Of a stretch of 64,000 nt of DNA, positions 54,101 through 63,800 are shown in pieces. Below the pieces are notes generated by a model. That model was not told where the DNA came from. It did no database searches and saw nothing but the letters and a program-made list of their open reading frames with translations. Made by a program: the position numbers and the translations under genes. This stretch comes from Thermoplasmata archaeon (GTDB taxonomy: Archaea; Thermoplasmatota; Thermoplasmata; GCA-020350865): the NCBI GenBank assembly GCA_020348445.1, contig CP070751.1, positions 3,206,621-3,270,620 on the forward strand. Direction: 5' to 3'. How positions within the stretch are numbered: position 1 is the first letter of the stretch; every line of letters begins with the position of its first letter.

Positions 54101-55932
54101 ATGTTGTGGCTTTATGGCATATGAACGAGGGTTGTGGGGATATAATCTACGATGAAACTGCCAACCATAACGACGGAACCATCTCAGGTGCATTATGGGA
54201 TAGTGGCATGTTCGGTTCTGCTTTGAGTTTTGACGGTGTCGATGATTATGTCGATGCTGGAAACGATATCAGTTTAAACATCTCTGATGAAATCACCATT
54301 GAAGCATGGGTTTATCCCAAAGAATATAATTGGGGAAGAATTGTCTCAAAAAGTCAGTATCCCTATTACACCTACATGTTACACTTTGGGGCCTTTGACG
54401 AGAGGTTTTTTAAATTCCGTATAGGTCTAACATTGTTGGGGTCATCACCCGTGGATTTAAATGAATGGTATCATGTTGTTGGAACCTACGACGGAACTAC
54501 AATGCGCATTTATATAAATGGTAATCTTAGCAATTCGAGACTAGGGCCAGGGAAAATTCCCACAAATCCCTCAACTCATCTTTTTATTGGAAGTGATCCT
54601 AATTATTGGGATAATACTTATGATAAGTTCAATGGTACCATTGACGAAGTTATAATTTATAATAGAGCACTGTCTGCACAAGAAATCCTAGACTGCTATA
54701 AAAGTGGAAAAGAGCATTTTGTTACCGGTAGCAGTGATTCCAAAGAAATCATCTCCTACGAATGGGACTTCGAATCCGACGGAATCTATGATTATCAAGA
54801 AACACCAAATAACGCTCCGGATGGCACATTTGACAGAAAGACCACATATATCTACGGTGACAATGGAATTTACACTGTGACCCTAAGAGTCACCGATGAA
54901 ACCAACGCCACCGATACCGACACATGTAATATTACGGTCAACAATGTCGATCCGATAGTACAACCCACAGGCGATCTTACCGTTGATGAAAACTCACCAT
55001 TTACCCTAACAATACAAACTGCTGATATAGGAAGCGACGATCTGACACTCACCTGGAACTTTGGTTACGGCACACCAGAAATCACGAACACATTTTACAA
55101 TGACGGGACAGGCCCTGATCCGTATCCCAGCCCCTGGGGAACATTTCCGTTTTATACTACCGATACTCAGAGTCACACTTACGGTGATGATGGTGTGTTC
55201 AATGTCACATTAACAGTTACTGATGATGATAGAGGTTCGATTGTTTATACAATAAAAGTCACGGTACAGAATGTCGACCCAACTGCAACCATAATATCTA
55301 CACTGATGGATGTCGAAATCGGAATTAGAGTTGCAGGAAGAAAATATAACAACGTCAGCATGACTTTGTTCGAGGACGGAATCCAGATTGGGTATGTCTC
55401 CATAGAACGCCAGCCAGGCTCGCCAGACGAGCAGATGGCCTGGATTCCATGGGTTCTGGACATGACAAAAACCTATTCGGCAATCGTAACTTACGAACCC
55501 GAAGATCCGCCAAACGTAGGAGGAAATCCGGTTTGGATTTACATAAAACTCGAAAATGGAAGCATAAGAAAAATCCACCACACATTCAACATCCAGCAAT
55601 CCAAAAATCGGGACAGTGATCATTGGAACCATGTGGATCCCTGGGAAGTGGATTTGAATGTCAATCTTTTCGGGTGCCCATTTGAGGTGACTAGTCATGT
55701 CACAGATCCAGGAAGTGACGATGAAACACTCACCTTTACTTATGGTTCTCAGACAGTTTCTGTTACGCACTTGAACAATCCACCAAATCCCGATCCATAT
55801 CCTTCGCCAGAAATTAGCCCTGTGGATATTACGGACACAACAGCTCTGAATTATGAAGGGCCGGGAACCATATATCTTACAGTTGTGGATGATGACGGAG
55901 GGACAGACATTGCAACATTGGACATTACTTGA
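51166..55932 (+). CDS. Giant secreted protein: two 8-bladed PQQ propellers, Ig-like, PKD, split PKD with LamG insert
   Basis: A 1588-residue extracellular protein. Signal peptide (about 1-22); PQQ-type propeller 1 (about 85-405, eight near-identical blades with SSPAIGSDGTIYVGS); Ig/Big_1-like domain (about 406-506); propeller 2 (about 515-850, eight blades); PKD 1 (about 855-940); PKD 2 split by a LamG/concanavalin-like domain (N part to 967, insert 968-1193, C part 1194-1265); PKD 3 (about 1265-1370); and a C-terminal module shared with the next gene. GTG start behind GGAGGGG; the paralog's ATG lies in the same TTTAGAAA context, which supports it. A surface adhesin or polysaccharide-binding role is inferred. 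Confidence 0.8.
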   Translation: MSGKISSLFLCSLLIANAFGGMVSNVGELSLSPDETEGPPDHIPQDVGEPGLSLSGGGGLADSPWPMFRQNLNHTGQSPYDTSGNDGQLKWSFRTGNPVFSSPAIGTDGTIYVGSIEGKLFAINSDGTEKWNFTTGFGLYSSPAIGSDGTIYVGSFDNKLYAINLDGTEKWNFTTSGWVHSSPAIGSDGTIYVGSADDKLYAIKPDGTEKWNFTTTADVDSSPAIGSDGTIYIGSEDNNLYAINPDGIKKWSFTTGSMVYSSSAIGSDGTIYVGCWINDHKLYAINPDGTEKWNFTTNAKLFSSPAIGSDGTIYVGSSDHKLYAIKPDGTEKWSFKTNQDVYSSPAIGSDGTIYFGSFDHKLYAINPDSTEKWNFTTGDWVQSSPAIGFDGTIYIGSRDGKLYAIGNPTSLEVEVTSHFSELNSAAQSTITVHVTDSTNSIQGATVTLSSDNGGLFSPQSGITDSNGNFECIFNAPTVTTEMICRITAEATKSGYASGSGSVDVTMKPIPWPMFRQNLNHTGLSPYDTSTNPGKLKWYFTTDSYIHSSAAIDSKGIIYIGSKDGRLYAMNLDGSQKWNFTTGRGVLSSPAIGSDGIIYVGSYDNKIYAINPDGTEKWNFTTSNSIYSSPAIGSDGTIYVGSQNHQLYAINSSGIEKWHIKTSGPVYSSPTIGFDGTIYIGSDDDKLHSINPDGTEKWNFSTGGDVISSPAIGSDGTIYIGSTDDKLYAINPDGTEKWSFSTGGNVDSSPAIGFDGTIYFGSNDNKLYALHHYGTEKWNFTTGLNIASSPAIGSDGTIYFGSYDSKLYAVHPNGTQKWNFTSGGNVVSSPTIASDGTIYFGSRDFKLYAIGEGITPPIANAGPDQTVDEGDTVQFDGSASYDPDGTIVSYEWDFGDGSPTGSGIAPTHIYSTPGNYTVTLTVTDDDNATDSDTCVITVLPAIIPPVADAGSDQTVDEGDVVQFKGCGSIGSSSNLPIDPDVVALWHMNEGCGDIIYDETANHNDGTISGALWDSGMFGSALSFDGVDDYVDAGNDISLNISDEITIEAWVYPKEYNWGRIVSKSQYPYYTYMLHFGAFDERFFKFRIGLTLLGSSPVDLNEWYHVVGTYDGTTMRIYINGNLSNSRLGPGKIPTNPSTHLFIGSDPNYWDNTYDKFNGTIDEVIIYNRALSAQEILDCYKSGKEHFVTGSSDSKEIISYEWDFESDGIYDYQETPNNAPDGTFDRKTTYIYGDNGIYTVTLRVTDETNATDTDTCNITVNNVDPIVQPTGDLTVDENSPFTLTIQTADIGSDDLTLTWNFGYGTPEITNTFYNDGTGPDPYPSPWGTFPFYTTDTQSHTYGDDGVFNVTLTVTDDDRGSIVYTIKVTVQNVDPTATIISTLMDVEIGIRVAGRKYNNVSMTLFEDGIQIGYVSIERQPGSPDEQMAWIPWVLDMTKTYSAIVTYEPEDPPNVGGNPVWIYIKLENGSIRKIHHTFNIQQSKNRDSDHWNHVDPWEVDLNVNLFGCPFEVTSHVTDPGSDDETLTFTYGSQTVSVTHLNNPPNPDPYPSPEISPVDITDTTALNYEGPGTIYLTVVDDDGGTDIATLDIT
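51430..52386 (+). repeat. Tandem repeat, eight propeller blades (first block)
   Basis: About 117-120-base units coding for one PQQ blade each. Adjacent units are very similar at DNA level (for example the unit portion GATGGAACGAT recurs in most). They invite slippage or recombination. Confidence 0.85.
52770..53712 (+). repeat. Tandem repeat, eight propeller blades (second block)
   Basis: The same unit as the first block, again eight copies, after a separate WPMFRQNLNHTG opening. Block duplication within one gene. Confidence 0.85.
55309..55700 (+). repeat. Shared 3' block, copy 1
   Basis: A stretch of about 390 bases coding for a C-terminal module (VEIGIRVAGRKYNN ... NHVDPWEVDLN). It is highly similar to 60090-60481 in the neighbouring gene, at roughly eight of ten bases by eye. 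Confidence 0.7.
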
Positions 55933-55977
55933 GGAGATTTGTCAAAATAAAATCGTGAAATATAGGTGGTTTAGAAA

Positions 55978-58900
55978 ATGAAAAGAAAGATATCGAGCGT
56001 TTTTGTATGTGCAGTACTTATGCTAAATGTTTTCGGGGGTATGGTTCAGAATGTGGAAGAATCGAGTTCTATTTTAAGTGGAACTGGAGAACTTCAAGAC
56101 CCTATACCTCCAAATATTGATAATCCAAATCCAAGTTCGAGTGGAACAAAAGATCTTACAGAGCCTAATCCTCAAAATGCTAAACAACCCCAAAATATAG
56201 TAGAAGAAACACGAAAATCCTCTTCAGCACCTATTGATTGGCCTATGTTTCACAGGACACCTGATCATCAAGGGTATACCCCTACTAATGGGCCTACTAA
56301 TTCGAGCCTATTATGGACTAAATATCTTCAGGCAAGAATTGCCGCCTCCCCTGCAGTGGTAGACGGGAGATTATATATAAATGGATTCTTAAATTCAACA
56401 GATACATTTTATTGCTTGGATGCAAAAACAGGTGCAACTATATGGGAATTTTATGTTCCTTCCGGTATTCCCACTACTGCTCCCGCTGTAGCCGATGGTA
56501 AGGTCTATATTGGCACGCATAATGGTGATGGGATATTCTATGCTTTGGATGCTTATACTGGAAGTGTAGTGTGGGAAAGGTTTGTTGGTGATATGTACTC
56601 TCAAGGAGCTGTTGTGGTAGGAGACATAGTCTATGTCCCAACAAGTGGGGCCGGAATATATGCTTTGAACACAATTAATGGTTCAGAGATTTGGAGGGGT
56701 TCTGGTGGATCAATACACACTGGTGTCGCCGTTGATGGTGATATGATATTTACACCATACATTAACGGTATAAGGGCCTTGAATAGATTTAATGGAACTA
56801 CCATATGGACAGGAACAGGTGGTTATGACCGTTCTACACCTTGTGTAGCATATGATAAGATATTCTTTAAATCGTACTATGCTCCACACATTTTTGCCCT
56901 GAATAAAAATAATGGAACTTTAGTCTGGAAATATGACCTAGGGGCTAACCATTGGTTTGGTTCTGCATCATCTCCAGCAGCTGGTTTTGGTAGAATTTTT
57001 GTTGGAGTTGAAACTGGTGGAAGTGCGGACGACAGTACAGGAAAGTTCCTTTGTTTTGATGCAGAGAATGGCACACTACTTTGGTCAGTAGATACAGATG
57101 GAACAGTACACAGTTCACCAGCAATATCTGGAAATGGTATTGTATATGTTGGCTCAGATAGTCTATATGCATGGGATGTTTATAATGGAACAGAAATATG
57201 GAAATATTATATGCGTAAATGGTCTACACATATTGACCCCGCAATTTACAATGGTGTGGTTTATATTGCAACATCTAGCATAGTATATGCATTTGGTCAG
57301 TATGATGAACCTCCGACTGTTAATCAACCCCCCATCGCCAATGCAGGCCCCGACCAAACCGTCGATGAAGGCGACACTGTCCAGTTCAACGGCTCAGCCT
57401 CCTACGACCCCGATGCGCAATGGGAAATAACAATCCCGGATTCAGCACCTCATGGCGGATATTATACGTCTATTGCACTCGATAGTCAAGATTACCCCCA
57501 CATAAGTTATTACAGTGATGGGAATCTTAAATATACGAAATGGGATGGCAATTCCTGGAACATTGAAACCGTGGATGATAATGGAACTACTGGAGTGTCT
57601 ACTTCAATATCATTAGACAGCAATGATAATGCGCATATCAGCTATTATCATTTCCTTCCACCTCAGAATCTTAAATATGCTAAATGGGATGGAAGTTCAT
57701 GGAATATAGAAATAGTGGATAGTAATGGAAATGTGGGTTTCTCCTCTTCATTAGAATTAGATAGCAATAACTATCCACATATTATTTATTTAAACGACTC
57801 CAGTAAGAGACTGAAATATGCGATGTGGACAGGAAGTGAATGGGATATTCAGATAATAGACACACCTGGTAACGTAGGACACCTTTCAATTTGTTTAGCC
57901 CTAGATAAAGAAGATAATCCACATATTATTTGGTTTGGGCACCAACCTGACCACAGCCTTTATTATGGGAAACGATATGGAAATAATTGGAGCATTACAC
58001 TAGTAGATACCACTGCTTATTTGAAAGCTGGTTCGTCTTTGACAATTGATAACAATGGCTATGTTCATATAAGTTATGTTGATGTAAGTTCAGGTTTCCT
58101 TAAATATGCAAAATTAATCGAATCAAATTGTAGCTTGGTAAATGTTTGTAATATCGGTGGTAGTGATGTGTATACGTCAATTGCTATTGATGTTAATGGA
58201 TATCCGCATATAAGTTTCTATGACAGCACACCTAACTACGATCTCAAGTATGTAAAATGGACAGGATTTGATTGGAACGTCGAGACTGTTGACCCCTCAA
58301 AAAGGGTGGGTCAGTGGAATTCTATTGTGCTTGATAAAAATGGAAACCCACACATCAGTTATTCAGATAGGGGTAATACAACGCTGAGATATGCAAGAAA
58401 AGTAAACAATATAATCTCTTATGAATGGGATTTCGGCGATGGCTCGCCAACTGGATCAGAAGTTGCCCCCACGCATATCTACAGCACCCCAGGAAACTAC
58501 ACAGTTACTCTTACCGTCACGGATAATGACAATGCCACTGATTCAGATACTTGCATAATCACTGTTTTACCTGCTATAATACCACCTGTTGCGGATGCGG
58601 GAGAAGATCAAACAGTATATGAAGGGACACCACTTCTCTTTGATGGCAGTAATTCAACAGGTTCTCAAAGATCAAGTAGTTCATTATTTGGATTAAAAAA
58701 GAGGATTCCTGATGCAGAGCTTATTTCTCAACAAAAGCCATCTATAACAATGGATAAAAATGGAATTATGTATGCGTCATGGACGGATTTTCGAGATAGC
58801 TATGCAGCTGATATATATTTTGCAAAATCGATAGATGAGAATTTAAACTTCAGTAAAAATATCAGGGTAAATGATGAATTATCATATTCCATGCAAGGTT

Positions 58901-60708
58901 CTTCAAATATTGCTGTTGGTGAAAATGGTTATATATATATTGCATGGGTGGATGATCGTAGCGGAAGGGATGTATACTTTTCTAGGTCTGTGGATGGTGG
59001 ATTAACTTTTGAGGGGGACATAAAAATAAGTGATATTTATTATCCAGGCTTAGCCTGGACTGACATTGCAGCTAGCGGCCCTAATGTATATGTTGTATGG
59101 AATGGAGCCACCACGATGGGTTATGATATTTATTTTGTAAAATCCAGTGATTACGGAATATCCTTTGGAGAACCCATTAGGGTAAATGACGATCTTTATA
59201 GCCCAAAGGATACTCAGCAATACAGTCCCAAAATAGCAATCGATAGTATGGGTAATCCATTAGTTGTTTGGGAAGATTTCAGGGAAGGTAATTTCTCTGA
59301 TATATACTTTGCAAGGTCAAATAATCAAGGAGAAAGCTTCCAACCTAATATTAGAGTGGCTCCTTACTTGGATGAAAATATCCCTCAGTTCTTACCATCT
59401 ATTGCAGTGGATAGTGAAGATACAATTTATGTTGTATGGACAGATTCTAGAGAAGGAGACTGGACAAAAGACGAGTGGAATATATTTTTAGCAAAGTCCG
59501 TAAATAAGGGGATATCATTTGAAATGAGCACCAGGATCGATAATGAAGAAAGCCATATAAGAACTACCCCCATAGGCATAGCTGCCGACGAAAATAACGT
59601 TTATGTTGCATGGGTTGATAAAAGAGAAGGTGATTATGACGTATATTTTGCCATGTCCACAGATAAGGGTTCGAATTTTGGAAGGAATATTAGGGTAAAT
59701 GAGGAGGATTTTGGCCTGAGGAATCAGGGTTATCCTGGTATTGAAGTTCATGAAAAGAAAGTATATGTGGCGTGGTGGGATAAAATGGCATCGGGACCAC
59801 CCTATCAGACAATATACATAGCCTCTGCTGAAATGAAGGCCGATTCATATCCCATTGTATCCTATGAATGGGATTTCGAAAGTGATGGAATCTACGATTA
59901 TAAGGAAACGAAAGATAATGCACCTGATGGTTCTTTTGATGGTAAAACCACTCATGTTTACGGCGATAATGGTGTTTATGAGGTAACTTTGAGGATTGTG
60001 GATGAACAAAACCTAACTGATACAGATACCTGCAATATAACTGTGTTAAATGTGAATCCAACCGCATCAATCATATCTGCCCAAATGGATGTCGAAATCG
60101 GATTAAGAGTGGCAGGCAGAAAGTATAACAATGTGAGCATGACTTTATCCGAGGAAGGAATCCAAATTGCGCATGTATCCATTGAGCGCCTACCAGGCTC
60201 GCCAGATGAGCAGATGGCCTGGATTCCTTGGATCCTGGACATAACAAAAACGTACTCTGCAACCGTGACCTACGAACCCGAGGATCCGCCAAATGTAGGA
60301 GGGAATCCGGTTTGGATCTACATGAAGTTAGAGAACGGAAGTATCAGGAAAATCCACCACACATTTAACATCCAACAATCCAAAAATCGGGACAGCGAGC
60401 ACTGGAATCATGTAGAGCCCTGGGAAGTAGATTTAAATGCTCATCTAATCGGTCTTCCATTTGAGGTCACTAGTCATGTTGAAGATCCTGGGAGTGATGA
60501 CGAAATCTTAACTTACACATATGGTTCTCAGGTTGTTAATGTTACATACCTGAACAATCCACCAAATCCTGATCCTTATCCCTCACCAGAAATCAATCCG
60601 AGGGACATCACAGATATAACGATCTTGAGTTATGAGGGCTCAGGAAATATATCTCTTCAAGTAGTGGACGACGATTATGGAGAAGTGATAACAAGCATAA
60701 TTATATAA
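55978..60708 (+). CDS. Giant secreted protein: PQQ propeller and two PKD domains split by different propellers
   Basis: A 1576-residue paralog of the preceding gene (45 bases apart). Signal peptide (about 1-22) and low-complexity linker; PQQ propeller (about 88-447, opening WPMFHRTPDHQG); PKD split 1: N part about 451-479, insert 480-811 (repeats with PHISYY and LKYAKWDG), C part about 812-870; PKD split 2: N part about 870-895, insert 896-1291 (six repeats with DIYFAKS.D.G.SF, a sialidase-type Asp-box pattern), C part about 1292-1363; then the C-terminal module shared with the neighbour. A glycan-binding or adhesion role is inferred. No sialidase catalytic residues are assigned. Confidence 0.8.
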   Translation: MKRKISSVFVCAVLMLNVFGGMVQNVEESSSILSGTGELQDPIPPNIDNPNPSSSGTKDLTEPNPQNAKQPQNIVEETRKSSSAPIDWPMFHRTPDHQGYTPTNGPTNSSLLWTKYLQARIAASPAVVDGRLYINGFLNSTDTFYCLDAKTGATIWEFYVPSGIPTTAPAVADGKVYIGTHNGDGIFYALDAYTGSVVWERFVGDMYSQGAVVVGDIVYVPTSGAGIYALNTINGSEIWRGSGGSIHTGVAVDGDMIFTPYINGIRALNRFNGTTIWTGTGGYDRSTPCVAYDKIFFKSYYAPHIFALNKNNGTLVWKYDLGANHWFGSASSPAAGFGRIFVGVETGGSADDSTGKFLCFDAENGTLLWSVDTDGTVHSSPAISGNGIVYVGSDSLYAWDVYNGTEIWKYYMRKWSTHIDPAIYNGVVYIATSSIVYAFGQYDEPPTVNQPPIANAGPDQTVDEGDTVQFNGSASYDPDAQWEITIPDSAPHGGYYTSIALDSQDYPHISYYSDGNLKYTKWDGNSWNIETVDDNGTTGVSTSISLDSNDNAHISYYHFLPPQNLKYAKWDGSSWNIEIVDSNGNVGFSSSLELDSNNYPHIIYLNDSSKRLKYAMWTGSEWDIQIIDTPGNVGHLSICLALDKEDNPHIIWFGHQPDHSLYYGKRYGNNWSITLVDTTAYLKAGSSLTIDNNGYVHISYVDVSSGFLKYAKLIESNCSLVNVCNIGGSDVYTSIAIDVNGYPHISFYDSTPNYDLKYVKWTGFDWNVETVDPSKRVGQWNSIVLDKNGNPHISYSDRGNTTLRYARKVNNIISYEWDFGDGSPTGSEVAPTHIYSTPGNYTVTLTVTDNDNATDSDTCIITVLPAIIPPVADAGEDQTVYEGTPLLFDGSNSTGSQRSSSSLFGLKKRIPDAELISQQKPSITMDKNGIMYASWTDFRDSYAADIYFAKSIDENLNFSKNIRVNDELSYSMQGSSNIAVGENGYIYIAWVDDRSGRDVYFSRSVDGGLTFEGDIKISDIYYPGLAWTDIAASGPNVYVVWNGATTMGYDIYFVKSSDYGISFGEPIRVNDDLYSPKDTQQYSPKIAIDSMGNPLVVWEDFREGNFSDIYFARSNNQGESFQPNIRVAPYLDENIPQFLPSIAVDSEDTIYVVWTDSREGDWTKDEWNIFLAKSVNKGISFEMSTRIDNEESHIRTTPIGIAADENNVYVAWVDKREGDYDVYFAMSTDKGSNFGRNIRVNEEDFGLRNQGYPGIEVHEKKVYVAWWDKMASGPPYQTIYIASAEMKADSYPIVSYEWDFESDGIYDYKETKDNAPDGSFDGKTTHVYGDNGVYEVTLRIVDEQNLTDTDTCNITVLNVNPTASIISAQMDVEIGLRVAGRKYNNVSMTLSEEGIQIAHVSIERLPGSPDEQMAWIPWILDITKTYSATVTYEPEDPPNVGGNPVWIYMKLENGSIRKIHHTFNIQQSKNRDSEHWNHVEPWEVDLNAHLIGLPFEVTSHVEDPGSDDEILTYTYGSQVVNVTYLNNPPNPDPYPSPEINPRDITDITILSYEGSGNISLQVVDDDYGEVITSIII
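60090..60481 (+). repeat. Shared 3' block, copy 2
   Basis: Counterpart of 55309-55700. Synonymous and conservative changes dominate, so it is under selection or recently converted. Confidence 0.7.
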
Positions 60709-60801
60709 TGAAATATTGTATTATGAATATCATAAAATCCAAAAAAATAGGCAAAAAGCGTTCCAAAGTCCATTAATAATACGGGTTCAATAAAACGGAA
60801 G

Positions 60802-63800
60802 ATGAACAAGATAGGGGGAAGTAAAATATTCCGCGAAAGGTGGGCTGTAAAAAATACACTTGTCACTTTAGCTATTTTGCTTTTGGTCATGGACCCCATT
60901 GTGATAGCTCCTGGTAGAGCAGGAGGCGACGGCTTCCTTGGTCCATTTATCACTTGGGAAGGATATGGAGGTTATGTATCAGGGGGAATAGGCACCTGGG
61001 GCTCCGAAAGTGGAATAGTATCCATTCAGGACATACCCTCAGGGGCTTTTATTGAAATGGCATTCATATACTGGATGTGCACCTCAAGTGGTCTTGATCC
61101 ATTTATCTTTGTAAATGGTTATCCTGTCACAGGTGTTCAAATTGGTGTGGATGGATCCTGGTATTCCTTTAGATCAGATATAACAGCAATTGTTACAGGA
61201 AATGGTGATTACAGCATCACCAATATTACTGCGTTCGGTGCGAGCATAGTTGCCATCTACTCTGATTCCTCTTCAACTTATTCAGTGGTTCAGATAAATG
61301 ACGGGCAGGATACAGCCTGGGGAGAATCCCTTCCCCACTGGCTAAACGAGGTAACTTATTCAGGATTTGTTGCTTCACAGGAACCACAAGCAAAAATAAC
61401 ATACATATTAGGTGACGGCCAGACCTTTTACGTGGGACAGTGGCGCTATGATAAATACTCCTTCAATGGCATTGTTATCGCAGAGGATCACGCCGACGGT
61501 TCCGACAGTGGTGGGACCACCCACGGCTGGGACACGGACACCTACGATGTATCAGATTACGTATCACAAGGAGATACAATGGCCACGGCAAATATGTACG
61601 AGGAAAACGACGAATTGGGCTGGGTGGCGTCGGTCTTCTCTGTAACAATTGGACCTCCGCCACTAAAACAGGGTGCAGATGCAGGGCCGGATCAAACTGT
61701 AAACGAGGGTGATGAAGTTCAATTCAACGGATCTCTGTACACCCAGACAAGACATAGAATTTGGCCGGTGGATATTTCAGGTAATGGACAGTATCTGGCA
61801 GTTGGCTGGGACAATAATGTCTCCTTTTTCAGCACCGCCTCGAACGTCCCGATCTGGACAAATTATACCGGTGGAAGAGTTGGAGATCTCAAGCTCTCTG
61901 ACAATGGTCAATATCTTGTGGTGGGCAGTTACACAACATTCTACTTCTTTAACACAACATCAAGTATTCCACTTTGGTCAGTTAACACAGGAAGAAGATA
62001 CGATGGTGAACCCAGTAATTCACTAGATATGACCAGGGATGGGAATTATATTGCATCAACGGCCATTGGCAACAAGGTACAGGTTTTCGATTCAACAAGC
62101 CCGACACCAACAATTCCGTACTGGGACTATATTTTCGGGGATGATGTCATTGCAGTTCGATTTTCAGGTGATGGAAGATATTTGGCAATGGGTGGTAATC
62201 ATGGCCACCAATTCAAGCTTGGCTGGGTTCCTGGTAAAAGCATTAACTGGACCTACAGCGGCTCAGATCCATTTTGCAGTTCCTCGGTATCGTACAACGG
62301 AAATAGAATCTCAGCCGGACAGGGAATAAAACACATTGTCCGATTATGGGGTTCTGGTAGCAGCACTCCGATCTGGTCAGCTACTGTAATGGGAAGGCAG
62401 TTCGAACAGGCCATGTCTGATGATGGTAACTATTTTGCTTCGAGCAACCATGATGACGGCTCTGGGGGAACCTGGAGCGGTTATCTTCTCTGGAATACTT
62501 CGGATTCAACTCCGGTTTGGACTTATTCCACTGGTACGCCCGCAAGAGCTGATGCATTGGATATGGACCGCAATGCCAATTATGTGGTTGGAGGTAACCA
62601 CGATGGAAATGTCTATCTTTTCAGCCAGCTTTCGGATGGATTGCCAGATTGGAGCTCTTCGGATGGAACTCCAATATATACTTTTCAAACCGGTGACCAG
62701 ATAAGAAGGAACGGTGCTTCCTTGTCCCCTGATGGAACATATTTTGCTATAGGAAGTCTTGATGGGTGTGTCTATCTGTTTACGACAGTTGGCACACCGC
62801 ACCTTGTATGGACTTGGTGCGCAAATGTAAAAATCGCCGCAGATCCACCCCCAGGAAGTGTTAATTATTCGTGGGATTTCAACAACTATGAAGATTCCGA
62901 CGGTGACGGCAACTTCACAAACGATATAGATGCAGTGGGACAAAACCAGACACATGTCTTTGGTGATGATGGCATCTATGTTGTCACCATGAATGCTACA
63001 GACGATAAAAATGTGTCATACATTGATACGTGTGTCATCACAGTGAACAATGTGGCGCCAGCAATCCAGCCCTTTGGACCTTTTACCATAGAGGAAGGTT
63101 CTATATTGAGCATTAATGGGATTGCATCAGATCCAGGCAGTGATGATCTTAATTTTTCCTGGAGTTGGGGGGATGAAACACCAGATAACACCTCAATATA
63201 CTACAACGATGGTGCAAATCCTGATCTATACCCAAGTCCAAATGGAACCTTTCCATTCTCTAAAATCAATTCCACTAACCACACATACGTAAGTTTTGGA
63301 ATATATATATTGAATCTTACGGTAGAGGACGATGACGGTGGGATCACAATATATTCAACAAATGTAACTGTAATCAGTATTGCTCCTCCCGTACTTTATA
63401 TCAACATGAGCCAAGATAAAGAGGACGTGGTACTTTATTGGGAGCACCCTTTTCCTTTGGGTGTGGATTACTACCTAATTTACCGCTCGACACCTCAGAT
63501 AGCCTTCGATTTTAGCACTGTATGGGTGAACACATCGAGTGATAATGAAACAGGCGAGATAGACACTCTACCAACGAGGACCATGTGGAATGACACTTTT
63601 GCCGCACTTCCTGAGCATGATAACTATGAAGAGCAATATTATTATGTGATAAGGATGGTCAATATCCTTGGTAATGTCAGCAGAACTAGCAGAACAGTGG
63701 GGAAGTGGACGAAGGATTTTTTAGAAGGAACCTCTACCTTCTCCTTACCTTTAGAACCGGTGGTTCCTTTCTATACTGACTATTACACATCTGACATGAA

